From assembly GCF_949628215.1 (NCBI RefSeq), contig NC_134277.1, positions 58,745,918 through 58,809,917 of the forward strand: a DNA stretch of 64,000 nt, given 5' to 3'. The position numbers and the translations under genes were made by a program. Source of the stretch: Phalacrocorax aristotelis (lineage: Eukaryota; Chordata; Aves; Suliformes; Phalacrocoracidae). Positions 38,501-51,600 of the stretch are shown here, one piece after another. Under the pieces are notes generated by a model, which was given only the letters and a program-made list of their open reading frames with translations, did not search any database and had not been told where the DNA came from. Each line of letters begins with the position of its first letter. Position 1 is the stretch's first letter.

Positions 38501-41500
38501 TTTTCCCATTGTTAGCAAAAATGTGCAGATACAATGATTATTCCTGGAACATCCAAACTGGGCCTGTAGCTGAAATATGGCTATATGGATATTTGCTCAG
38601 TAAACACCTACACAACTTGGGTTAAATGGGTATCTCACCCATCCACTCCACGGAGGACAGCAGCACTGCCATAAACACTGCACAATGGCCTCAGCCAGCT
38701 AACCTCCTCTACTGCCTACCAGTGCGTAGGAAGAGTCCCCATCATCAAGTCTGCCATTAAATTTAGCACTGCTCTGCTTCCTTTCTCTGTGGTGGCAATG
38801 TGATTTTCCTAAGGGAGTTGATCTAAAGGCAGTCCCTAGCCAGCCCTGAAAAACAAATTTAAGCATGCTAGCTTCTCCTCCTCATCACTGCTGCCAGCAC
38901 TAGCTCAGCTCCACATCCAGTGTCCTGTTCTGCTGCACAAGTTGCTCTGTGACTGGGCTATGGTGCCAAAAGTGAATATAATTTGACAAAGCTCTGTAAA
39001 GGCTCAGTCCCTAACTCCAGCTTCTGCCACATTTTGTAGAAGCAGAGCAGCCAAATGGTAGTGGGCTAGAAACAGTATTTGTGGCAGAACAAAGGTGGCT
39101 GTACATGACATGCAATGTTACAACACTGAAATTCAAAGCAGATCTTCTGAACTCTGGGAGGGGTTCAACATATCACAAATTTAAACCCTTCCCACCAAGT
39201 CCAGCCACCAGCAGAACTGACCCAGTCCACAGTTGCTCTGTTGAGACTCCTGGGTGGCCCCTAGAAGCCACGTATGTGCCATGGACTCTAGACCACCAGC
39301 TGCAGATCTTCTTGCTCCCAGACCTCACGTCAATCAAGTTGGCAGAGCAGACAGACTACTAAACTGTGCCAGAATAGTGGATCTGGTGCTCAAAGACCTC
39401 CCCTGTCCACAAGGAAACAAACAGTTGCCTTCACCTCTGAGCACTGGTCAGAATGCAAAAATAGATGATACCTTCTCTGTGCCCTGCCACACTGAACCCA
39501 AGGACAGCTGGTTGCACAGTGGCTTGCAGAGGGCAAGGGCTTCCCCAGCCTTGAATGCAAGCAGCAGCCCCTCTTAGCTACTAGCACTTTTTTACAAATA
39601 ACCGACTTTGATCAAATTAAATCCCTGACAAATAATTTTATTATGCAAGCTTTACTAGCAAACAGCACCATTTCCTAAAAGACTTTTATGGAAATATGAT
39701 ATTACATTTACACGGACAAATGAAAAGAACGAACCAGAATATTCATCCTTATAAACAAAAGACATCATCAATAAAGCAGCTGCGCTTTTGTCTAAAACAT
39801 TTCTCTGGAAGTGGGTAATCACTATTTTAAAAACCCACACTGATCCGCTCCTGACAGCTCACAAGGTACGTGTTCATCCACTTGCTCCCCCTGACAGCTG
39901 ATCTATTCTGAGAATAGGTGACTAACTAATAAAGTCTATTATACTTCTAATAGAAAAGTAATTCCATTTATCTTTACCCTTCCTAGCAGCACTGCTTCCT
40001 TTCACTGCATTGGGGTGGGATGCTGTAAGAGGTTTCTAAAATGTGGTTAATTTCACCCCTGCAATTGCTGTATATTACTTAGAATTTTAGATGGCTCTGT
40101 TTTCTTTAGGAAAAACAATTAGACACAGATAAGACCACCCTGACGATGAAGCAAAAGCAATTATTTCTGTTATAAAATGCCACCGTATACCTGCATGTGA
40201 ACAACTAAGCTTTTTGATTTTTAATTTTATTACTTTGTCTTTCTGTTAACAAATAATATGATTACTAACACCCTATGTACCTCTAATGTCTAGACTATTG
40301 CAATTACAAAGCCATTACTAGTGCTTATTAATTCTATTCGATTTATCTTCAAACTTGCATGGTAAACTCACAACATTTGTTGACATTCATGGAGCTGCAG
40401 GTCCTCCAAACCTGCTCACAGGAATCCAACAAAGTTTGTCTGCTGCCATCCCTGAGACAGAACATGAAATTCAACAGGAAAGTGCAAACCATACTGTTTT
40501 TAGCTCAGAGTCACTCAATTGGATCAGTTGGCTCTCCTTGTCCTCAAAAAAAAAAAAAAAAGGATTTTTTTTAAAATAGTGTTGCCAACTGTGTTTTTGC
40601 AATCTTCCTTCTTTCTAAGCTATAAAGTCAGCTTTTTTCTTAAAATAAAAAAACAACCAAAATTAACTTATGACACAGCAAAGCCTATTTTAGCTAGTAA
40701 TACTCACTTCTTCCACTTCACCTATCGTTAGAGCACTTTGCTTCAGGAAGGACATGGGAGTAGTATCTACCATGTATATGAATCAGTAAGTCAGTGCATA
40801 TGGCTTATTTTGAGTTTCTGTCTGCTTTTACAGTCTTTTTTTGGATGCAAGATTCAGATTTGTTGTCGATGCTGCTGAATACAAACAGCTTCTATATGAA
40901 GTTCGTCCTCAAAATGAAAAAAGGGGATTCATCATTAAAGACAAGTCCTAAGTCTCATCGATTGCCAAAGACTTTATTCAAGTGGAAAACTAGCTACAGT
41001 TAGTGGTGCACTCTGGAAAAGTCCAATTGATTTTGAGTAATGATTTCCAATATGAACAATGCTCTTCATGTTGGTCTGCTTCCTCTTCCTGACCTTTGAA
41101 AACCCTTCTCACCCCCGCTCCCCTTTTGCAAACTGACTAGCGATTCATCCTCTATATTCAGAAACATGTCATGCACTTCCAGGCCCTGTGATTGTTACAG
41201 GTTCAATGGTTTGGGGGATGTTTTCTTCTGCTGATTCTCCTCTAGGGAATACTGCCTTAGCAGGGCTATACCATGCTTTCTGCCTGGGCTGACTGGAATT
41301 AAATGTTTCTGCATTAATCATGCAGCGTCACGTCAGGCACTGCCCAGGCCAGGTGGTGTAAGCTTTTGACCCTCGAACACAGAGGCTGAATGCACCACTA
41401 AATTAATGTAGTGCAACATGGTGCAGTCAAAGACATTAAAGTTTTAAAAGTGCCATTGCTTATACGTAGTTCAACTTTCAAATACATTAGTCAAGATGGA

Positions 41501-44500
41501 TTGCAACAGTCGTGCCGTGGCACAGTGATGCATGTCAGCGGGCTCCCAGTTTTACTGTACGGAGGACTTGACATTGGTTTCTAACCTACCAATAAACCAC
41601 CCCTAACACACGGCAAGGAATGGGAAGGAAAAGGAATTACAAATCCACTAGTCCACATGTCAAATAAAAGACTAAGCCAACTACATTACAGCTTGTCTAC
41701 TTCTGCCAACATCAACTAACTTGTAGCACTTGGGGTTAAAAGACCATGATGGCTGCAAATGCTAGGTAAGGAAATACATCCTCAAAAAGCCTCTTTTTTA
41801 GGCTATAGGGAGCTCCCACGAAGTAAATCTGATTTGTAGCCTGGGATGTTCCTTATCTCACCTGAAATTACTGTAGTCTTCAAAGATTTGTCATTCCTCA
41901 CTAATTATCAGTGTCCAAGGGGTATTATAGGAGAAACATTCCTATCAACTGCTAAGGAAGACACCTTTCTGAATATTATTTTGAACTTGAAATCAAACTT
42001 ATTAGAAATGATTGGATCTACGTGACAGTGCTTTTCCCATCCTGGCCATTTGGTGTACTCAACATTTTACACTCTTTCTTGCTTTGTAGTGACTTCACAA
42101 AATGTATGATACCTAGTAGAATTTCATAGACATTCACTATCTGCCCAATTGTTTAAAACCATCAGATGTGAAATACTTTATTTTGCAAATAGGGAAAATT
42201 TTACCGAAAGCAAAATTACCTCAGAGGAAAAGCAAAATTTGCTAAAAATTATTTCTAAAACATTTCTGTTAGTTCTAGGAACAATTATAGCAGCTTATGT
42301 TCCTCTTAAGTTGACGTCTTTCTTAAAAGTATCTGAAGGATGAAAAAACAGCACTGTAAAAGGTTTCTGATTAATATGCTATCTACAGCAAGACTAATGC
42401 AACTTTTTAGAGGTGTGGCATAAGTGTTAGAAAAGCAAGTAAGTATGTTAGAAAAGATATGAGTGAGTATCTCTTTATCCTGGGGGAAGAATCATAGGCA
42501 TAAGTCTTTCTTTCCTATGTTGTTTCTGAACTTATTTTTAACTATGTATGTTTGTTTAAAATAGAAAAACTCCCAACAAAGTGAATATCTACTTTCAAAT
42601 AAGGCAGATAAATAATAAAACACTCAATATTTCCACAATATAAGCATTCCTTTAACTACTGCTATGGGGTTTCACACCAATGGTTTCAACAAGTCTGCTG
42701 CATAGTGCAGTAAAAGATGGATGTATCTACGACTAATGCTTATAGGAAAAATTTAATATAGCTGTAATACTTTAATTTTAGTTCTTCTATGCTCTAGTAA
42801 CCTAAATGTTCTACAACATCCAAGTAAAAAAATCTCTGATGTCTACATGCTTACAAAGCAAGCAGAAGTACCCAAGAATACACTGACATGTCTAAAGATT
42901 AATCCTGGGATATTTCAAACAGAGTAGACACTTTTCATAATTAACCTGATGCAGAAGTCTCAAAGCAAGCAAGACCTACAACTCTATTTCACCTCCTGGA
43001 AGAAGTGGAGAAAGGCACATATTCCTCCTAATATCATAACTGTAGGAGTATATTGCTACGTATCACTACAAAACATCCCGTGATATGGAAGAGGCCAGGG
43101 TATCTCTAAGGTAACCTTCAAAACCTAGAAATGTCTCATGAAAGCTTTGGACCCAGCATCAGACTTGGTGATCACTGAACAATTATATCTATTTTGTAAT
43201 TCAAGGCATGGTCACCTATCAAAAAGTTCATCTGTTATGGAATAGGTAGTGCTGCTCTTCTCATAACAGGCAGGCTTGTTTTAAGAACCATCAAAATAAC
43301 ATCACATGCACGTTCACCACAATGCAGACTTCATGAGACCAAGGGAAGCACTTTGGAGTGATCCTCAAAATCAGCCAGGAAGAAAGTCTGATAAGAGCTT
43401 AAACCTTACTCGAGGGTGGGTTTAGAAAACACCAAGTAAAACATCAACCTTTCCAGGAAGAGCTGGAGAACCTTGCATGGTCTGTAAAGAACTGATATAG
43501 ATGAGCCCTGCAGCAATGAGGTCAATACATAGCAAGAGGTTTGTCATGCCATGTGCAAGAGTGAAACCTAGGTGGTACATATTTTGAAGTACAGGGCTCA
43601 TTTACAGGTACATAAGCAGAAAAGAGAGCAAAAAAGTTTCAAGCCTAAAAGCTGTGAGCAAAAATGTAGTTATATGACTTAAAGCATTATTGACAGCCAG
43701 GTGGATAAATCTCTGCATGCTGCTTTGAAAGGGTATCCAGGAAAAGTCATAGGATTCTCTGACAAAGCACAGGACCTTTAAGGAAAGCCAGAATACTGCA
43801 GGAAGCTCTTACCCAAATATACCTGAAGTCAGTCAGCCATAAAGGATGCCTTACAGATGTCACACGTACAAACTATACTGGAATTGTACTGAGGGACTTG
43901 AAAACAATCCTGCAGAACAAAAGAAGTCCCTCAAATCTATCATTTTGGGAGAAGGAGGGAGCACTACCAAAGATTTAACGGTAGAAGAAAAGATCCCTTG
44001 GAAAGCTTGCCTTGCTATAGCACTCTAAGCTCACTAAATGCAGTTTGCTGGCTAACCTCTTTTGCCCACAGGTTTTTGTTCCCACTCTTGGATCATGGAC
44101 TTCTAAAGTGAGGGGATGGCTGAACGCAACACAGAGACAACTCCTGTAATTTGTAGAAGACAGAATGGATAATATCACTGATGTAGTGTAATGAGCTGTT
44201 TCCCTCCTCCTACTGTGATTAATGGTGCGGACAGGAGGTCTGCTCGCTGAGCTGATAGCTGTGATTCTGGCCCTGGAGGCATGCCCTATATATACTGTTC
44301 TGTGAATACATGCATGAGAGATTGGCAGGCAGAAGCAGCTCTGAGAACCTTTGTTATTGTCCAGCTTACTCTTTCCTGAGCTCCTCCAGCTTGCACAATC
44401 TGTGTAGCCTCTGGGAAGACAGCTTTAGAATTGGCGTACTTGGTGGAAAAAGCTGCTCTTGATGCATTTGATGCAAAGTAATGTGACAGTGATTGACAGC

Positions 44501-47240
44501 TGGGGTGGAAGAGGAAAGGAAAAATGAGTTAAGTCAGGGTATTGTGTGAAGAAGCAGAAGAGAAAAGGAGAAAAAAGGAAAATTCCTAATTACCACAGCA
44601 CGTGTGCAGTGGCAGAGATAAGAGTTGCTGGTTTTTTAAATAATAATAATAGTAATTATTATTATTAAAATCAATTGACACAAGTTTATGATTATATAAA
44701 TAGTCCCCAGTGATTACTGGGTGGGTTTTTTTAATCAGACCTTAATCTTCCCCAAATAGAAAATAGTTAATAAGTTTAGGAGTCTGCCAGTCTACTCCCC
44801 CTTCATGTTTTGTGAACAGATAATGTAATGAGAATATAACCCCCAGGGCCTAGTCCTATCTACACTTCCATTGATACACACTACGCTCCTCATGCATACA
44901 TTTAAGGTGAGCCAGAATTTGCCTGCCAGTTTCTCATTCCCTTCTCCCTTATACTGTGGAGCCAATTCTAGTTTTTATTCAATGGTGCAATTACATTGTG
45001 ATATACTGGGAAAAAGTGCGCTGCTGCTTTTGTGCTTTCTAAGGTCAGGTCTGAAAACAAGAAAAAGCTGTAATTGATTCCATCAGCCTTTTTCGTATTA
45101 AACCAAAAGGTAACATCCAGAGAAACTTCCTTCCACTACAAAGACAAGGAACTCAAAATTTGGAGTCTCTCACTTTTTTCCTATAGGAGATGGTACCTGC
45201 CCAACAAAGACATTCCGTTTTAGTTTATCTTCAGCAGACTGTTCGGTTCTGGACCGCTAGCATGGAAAGCTGAAGTCTTTAAAACAAAACAAAACAAACA
45301 AAGGCAAAAAACAAAAGGGGAAATTATACCTACTTGAAGACACTTGTGGCAAAACTGGAGATACTAAAATACATCAAGGAGGAAAGAGCTTATCTGAACA
45401 AATCCCAGCTGGCTCTTATTCTTAGTGCTGAATAAAATACCCATTTCCAGAGCTCCAGGAGACATGCTGGAAACCACTACTCATTGCTGCTATTTGGCAA
45501 TAAAAGTTTTACAAGCATCTCATAAGAATATGCCATACCTGCATTCAGCCTAAAGGAACTACCATCACTAGTAAACAGGTTATACTATAGTTTTCCTTCT
45601 GTTGCATATGTGCATGCAGCTCCGTATAACAATGTCATAAGAGACAAGGTTAGGAAATGACATGCACAGCAGCTGCCTGTCTGCCAATACAGGAACCTTT
45701 TCTTCCAGAACAGGAACCAAATGTCAGATTTTTTTTTTTATTAAATTCTACAGGTACTAGCATCAAACCATACGCCACAGCAAGCTCAGTTTGATGTAGC
45801 ATGAACACCAGTATTTTAACAAGTCCTGCATGGAATCATGATGGTCTAAAACACCAAAGCCTCCCCTCAAAATCCCTGAATTGCTAATGGGACTAATTTC
45901 AGTGCATGCCCCTTCAAAAATCCTGGAACTCAAATCCCTCACTCTTTATAGAAGGCTGTTATCCAGGGTCATCTTTACAAAAGATCTGCAAGTCAAGATA
46001 GGTCTTTGGATGTATTTCCCACTTTGAAAACACCTAGTAAATGTCACTATCATTCCTTAGGGAGATCGAGTTCAAACAGTACGAATCCTCAGGCCATTTG
46101 AGTACATTCACTATCATCTTCAGGGACAACTGCAATTCCAAGACACGTACTCTCATCTTTAGGGTAAATACATACCTAATTTGGACCTTATTTAGTCAGT
46201 CTAGTTCGCTATTCTTTTCCGCAGGCTACAGGTCAGAGAGGTACTAAACCATGTGCTTAAGCTAAGCCCATGCAGACATGTCATAGATACCATAAAAACC
46301 TCAGCACCCAGCCTGTGTTGTGCTGAATCGAAGTCCAAAGGATTCCTTTCAAAACCTCTGAACATATCAAATGATGGAAAAAGGACAGAGAAATTTGTAA
46401 CTTCTCACAATATCTAGACCCACCAGTGCCTTTAATTCTTGATTTAAAAAGCAAGCAAAACAAAACAGCGTAGCAAACCCCTTCTACTTTTAAATGAATC
46501 TCTTTATTTATAACCTTAATGATAGTAAGACACATCAATAATACCATGATATGAAAACTCTCTTTTCTCCCCAAAGCAGTTTTTCTTACAATTATTATGG
46601 TAATTTTTCTTGTCTGTTGATTAAATGAAGGTGGCTTGCTTCACTTAGATATGTCCTGCCTGAGCCAAGCAAGCTTTACATTTTGGCACGCACACAAAAC
46701 TGAAAAACCTTGCTTAGAAAGATCGAGTGTTCAAAAACTACTCAGTCTTGACACTGTGTGGTCTCTTCCATTTTCACTGCAGCTTGGTTATGGAGGAAGT
46801 AAGGTTTTTTACTTGTCACATTAAGCCAAAATTGGGTTAAACTGACCCTAGAGACAACTAGCCAATTTCAGGAACATGTGAAAGTCCTGTTCTACTTTTC
46901 AAGAAACGCTACATGCAGGAGTTACCTTCCCCCTAATCTCTCAAACAAATACCCCTTTCCCACCCCCCATACCTAAACTAGAGATGTCTGTTTAGAAATT
47001 CATCCTATGAGGCGATCTAGACATTCTGATGGCCATAATTTGTCAACACAAATTACTGCACTTCACAGCAAAGCTTCTGTCATAAGAAAACACCGTGTGC
47101 CCTAAATTGCCTGCTGCCCTCTTCAATAATCAAAGATCTAGAGATCTGCTGATAAAGGACACATCGGTGCATACAGCAACAAAAAAATTGAGTTTCATAC
47201 ACATCACTGGAAACGTCCACACACTGGTCTATTAATCTTT
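35560..47240. other. Intergenic DNA, no gene recognised
   Basis: AT-rich throughout, with only short unsupported open frames (107 codons or fewer). It holds an A-rich run at 40547-40562 and a near-palindromic TAA/TTA tract at 44634-44670. No CR1 tail, LTR pair or exon series was recognised. Confidence 0.55.
44634..44670. repeat. TAA/TTA near-perfect palindrome
   Basis: ttttaaataataataat (44634-44650) faces attattattattaaaa (44655-44670) across a 4-base loop, with one extra A in the left arm. It is a microsatellite built as an inverted repeat. Confidence 0.75.
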
Positions 47241-47249
47241 AGATTGGGG

Positions 47250-48640
47250 TCATTTTTCTCTGGAGATGTGGTAATAGATTACTTTGAGAGAAAATGGGGA
47301 AGAGCGCCCAGACAAGGCCCTTCTTAATACCAAGCAAGCTTGCCTCCTTCCTTCTTGGTTTAATCCTAAAAAGTCTCTAATGTCCAAATCTGCTGTTAAC
47401 TCTGTATTGACCAACACTGATGTAAAAGGAGTGCACAATGCATTTGTAACACCAGTCTGCCCCTCTATCTTCTCAAGCATCCTACGCCCTAAGACCCATG
47501 CTGGCACTGCTCCTCCTCTTCTCTCCCTCATCACAGCCCATTTCACTGGTTCCAGCATTATCACGCACCTACCTGAGAGCTCCTTGAAGTCCCTAGCCAA
47601 TCTCCTTTGCGTTTTTCTCTGTTTTCTCTGGGAATCAAAATCTACGCACTCCTGGAAAGGCAAAGGAGAAAGTGGGCAGGTTCTGACCCTTTGTCTTTTC
47701 TCCTGTGGAGATTCAGTCTCTAGGTTACTGCAAACAGAAAAGACTTTCCTCAGTCCCTCTGGATGAGCCTCAGTAAGGTCCCAGACCTTCAGCCCTGCAT
47801 TTTAATGTTCTTTTGGTTTAGGACCTTTAAAACAACACAAGGGAAAACATACCTGAAAGTGCCTTGGAGGGACTTATGGGAGGGCAGTGGCCTCACATTC
47901 TACAGTACTTTTACCAGTCCTGATTTTTGTAGTATTTCTTCCCATGTGGACTCTGAAAACTGTGATCGCCAGCAGCATAGGGGATGCCCACCATTGTGTT
48001 TAGGGCACACTTCTCCACCCACAGAGCAGAAATCAGGACTGAGAACTGGAATCAGTGGAGTTCACTCTGTGCAAATGACCAAGAGCAAAGGAAGAAGGAA
48101 CACACTGGGTTCCTCCTCTTTCACCATATGTCTTTCATCCTGCAGCCAAGGAGACCTTCGGTCAGGGTAGAAGAAAAGCATGTTGTACTTCGCCACTCCT
48201 ACATCAGCTGAACTGCCTGTGGGAGCCATAGCTATAGGCGTAAACTAAAGTTGTCCCAAGCTGCTGTATGGTATGTTGGCATCCAGTCCACTGGAACACC
48301 AGCACAGGGAAGGACAGGGAAGGACAATTCTGTGGTTTAATGACATCACTACTTTGCATCTTGGCAGCCCCCTGGTGTGCTTATACCTCCAGAGAGCCTC
48401 AAAATGAAGCTCTTCAGATGTATATTTCTCTGTTCACGGTAACCTCAAAACACCTCCTCCTGTGTAACACAGTATGCACCGGCAATGCTGAGGTCAAAGG
48501 GTTCTGTTACGATTTTCACTGCATGTTCCTCCTTCCAAGATATACATGTAAGCTTTTCTGTATTATTGCCGATATAAGTTTCTCAGGATGCACCCAACTT
48601 TTAAATGATGACTTAGTGTCTCGAAAGTTTTAGGCTCTTC
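47250..48640. other. Coding-like island, unidentified
   Basis: This 1.4-kb stretch is less AT-rich than its surroundings. It holds consecutive plus-strand frames of 160, 135 and 121 codons and a minus-strand frame of 137 codons. On the minus strand an excellent acceptor (CTTTGCCTTTCCAG at 47652-47665) and a donor (CAG|GTAGGT at 47573/47572) bracket a 79-nt segment, 47573-47651, open in only one frame and encoding a basic peptide (SQRKQRKTQRRLARDFKE). I recognise no family on either strand. It could be an exon of the convergent candidate gene, a lncRNA, or an old repeat. Confidence 0.3.
48365..48378 (-). promoter_or_regulatory. CTCF-like motif
   Basis: The minus strand reads ACACCAGGGGGCTG, 12 of 14 core positions, with the full CACCAGGGGGC centre. 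It is convergent with the plus-strand motif at 30826. Confidence 0.4.
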
Positions 48641-51600
48641 ATTACCAGTTAGGAAAATCTATGAAGAGGGTGGCCGCATTTTGAATTTTTTTGGGACAAC
48701 ACAGACTGGACTTGATTGAGAGAGAAGAAAGGTATTTATATGAGGAATAACTTAAAGTATTACCAGGTAGTCCCATATATAATGGGACAGTATAATACTA
48801 ATCAATTCTGATATATACTCTAATGGTCCTGTTCTATTTCTCATTTATTTCAGTCTTGAATCCCTAAATGTCACTTGTCCTGTGGGAGACTATTACAGAC
48901 CCTCATTGATATTAATGACATCTGCTTCACAGAGCCAGCAACCCCCAACAGCATCACATATTTAGAGCTTTAGAAGGGGAGGCTGTTCCATTACACTTTA
49001 TCATAGACAACACGAAATTCTGCCTCTCCACACTCTGGGAACATCACCCCAGTTTCACAGCAGGGTTGACTTGCTTATTGTGCTGTTTCTTGCTGTTTAG
49101 ATGCTACATGCCTTATTTTGCAGAACCTTCCCCCTCCTTTTCAAGGCTGGTGCCAGTCTCACAATTTCATGGAGGGAAAAGAAGCTACTCTGCTTCTTGG
49201 GATAAGCTGCACAAATGAAGGACAAAAGTCTGTACTAGAAGGACCTTGCAAAAAAGACACCAAGAAAGAGCCACCATATATTGGTCCCACCTGGACACTA
49301 AGCCATAGACAAAGCAGTTATTGGCTGCCAGCAATGGTGTTGGATATCTGCACACAACACTTTGAGCACCAACTTTGAAAGTTGGGGTTTTTTTAGTTTC
49401 TTGTTTGTTTGTTTGTTTGTTTTTTACACTAAGTAGGTAATAATTTTTTGTTCCCAAGTCACTGCGTAGAAAGAAAGAAAAACCAGCTGGGGCACCCAGT
49501 GACATTATGGGGATAGGGTGAACGTAAAATGACAGTGCTTCCTTCTTCATTAAAGCAAAGCATCTGCCACTTTGTTAATACTCCAGTATGCCCTGCTCTC
49601 AGAGAGCTGTGAAGGCAGCAATGATTAAAGCCAGTTCCAACTGGGGAAAACGCATGTTACATTGACCTCAAAAGTGTAATTCAAAATTTATGTTGCTATA
49701 CCCGCCAGCCAAGTGGCCCACACTCTAATCCGAGGAACCATCTGTGTAGACATAGGTACAGCACATACAGTCTCAGGAGAGGCACCCTGGACTTATCATC
49801 AGCACACAGGGAACAAAAGATGGTCTACTGTCAATCCCTCCTGCCTAAAAAAATAATTTCAGGTGAAGCTTATGACCTGGGAGGTAAAAAGTTACTGAAC
49901 CTAGTCCTTAGAGAGGCCTCTGCACTGACCCAATCAGCTGTAATAGCTCAAAGAAGCCATCACAGACTGCTCAGGGCAGTTTTCCTGTAAATAGACAGCT
50001 GTGAACATAGGAGACTACAGTGGCTTCCTGCCAAAAATCTGCATTTTAATAACTTTGTAATTGCATATTTTTGCAATCTGTTGACTCTGACTTATTTTAA
50101 GAACATCCAAGGAATAAAACAGTATCACCACCAGATTTTCTGGTACTTTAAACTTCATAATGAAGTTTGCAACAACTCGGTGATTACTGTGAATAATTCA
50201 TAATAAGGGTGATAATGATGTGACACATTTTAGTGAATCCCTGAAATTTAGGATGTTTAAGTGATAAAAACCAAATAAAAATTAAATTCAATAGTAAATA
50301 TTAAAAGAAAAATAATTAAATTCCATAATTAAAAAACCAGATCACGAATCCAGTATGGGTGGTGGTGTTGCTACGAGGCTCATGTAATTTCATTAGAAGT
50401 GATTTGCTTTAAAGATGAAGCATAACTTTAATGAAAATGGCTGTGATCCTGCAAATGCCGGCATCCATAGGCAAAATCATGCATATGAATGGTGCACAAT
50501 GGGACAACTGTGTGCAACTATTTGCAAGACTGTGGCTCCAGTCACAGTTTCCACAATAAAACACTGGGAAAACCAATCCATTTTAATAAAAATAATGTGG
50601 AATTAAATCCACTTTTACTTGGTAGTGCTTTTTAGATTAGTGCTATGAGCAACATGTTGGATAAGGGATATGGAACAAGTTTCAAATGATCAAAGCCATT
50701 TTGCTGAAAGAAATTGAGTCAAACATGCCTTGGCTCACTGTACCCTTTTTCATCATGCAATATTCTGAAACTGTGATCCCTAAAGCAGGCTTCCAGCGAC
50801 AGCCGTAAGACACCTAACTGCAGTACTTCTTTCAGGTACTAATATGGTTTGGGGTATCTTGACAATCTTGTTTAACTTGAAATTGAAATAAAAAACTTTT
50901 TACATCTTCACTCTAGAAAGACACACTGACCATTCAAAATCAACCACTTAACTCCAGTGCTTAAACAGGATAATAACGTAAGTTCAGGTTTGTATTTGTA
51001 ATGCTTTTTTCCAATTTGAAGTCAAAATTTTAACAATGGAAAGGCTTGTAACTCCATTTCATGAGTGGAAGAACAAAAGCCCAGTCCCCTTTCCCCAAGG
51101 AGGGAGCGGGCTGAAAATAAAATCAAGTCTCTAGCTTCCAAGACTGCCATTTAAAGAACCATCTCATAATAAAGCAGGTAAACAGTTATAACCTAAATGT
51201 ACGTCTCCAAAGGTTGATCAGGCTGAATGGGCAGTGACTGACTGCTTTTCTTTCCCCTTCCTGAAAAGCAGTGACAAAAGCTCTTTGTGGGCAGGTGAAT
51301 TCACCAGCCCCAGTATATGCTGGGAGGGACACTGAAAGACTGCCAGAGGTATACTTCAAAGTATAGCTGCGCAAGTGTTCAGCCCAAGAGGTGAGGTTTT
51401 TTTTGTTGTGCCGCCCACTCCGAGCCGTCATTCCTTGTTATTAGAGTTTACTTCCTCAGTAAGGTGTATGTGTTTGCTAGCAAAAGAGGGAAAGTGCTGG
51501 GTGACAGAGCCTGCTGACAGATTTGCCACATATAATGATATATGGATGTGATTTTCATTATGCTTTGCAAAAGGAAACAGTGTTTACACTTAATTCTGAA

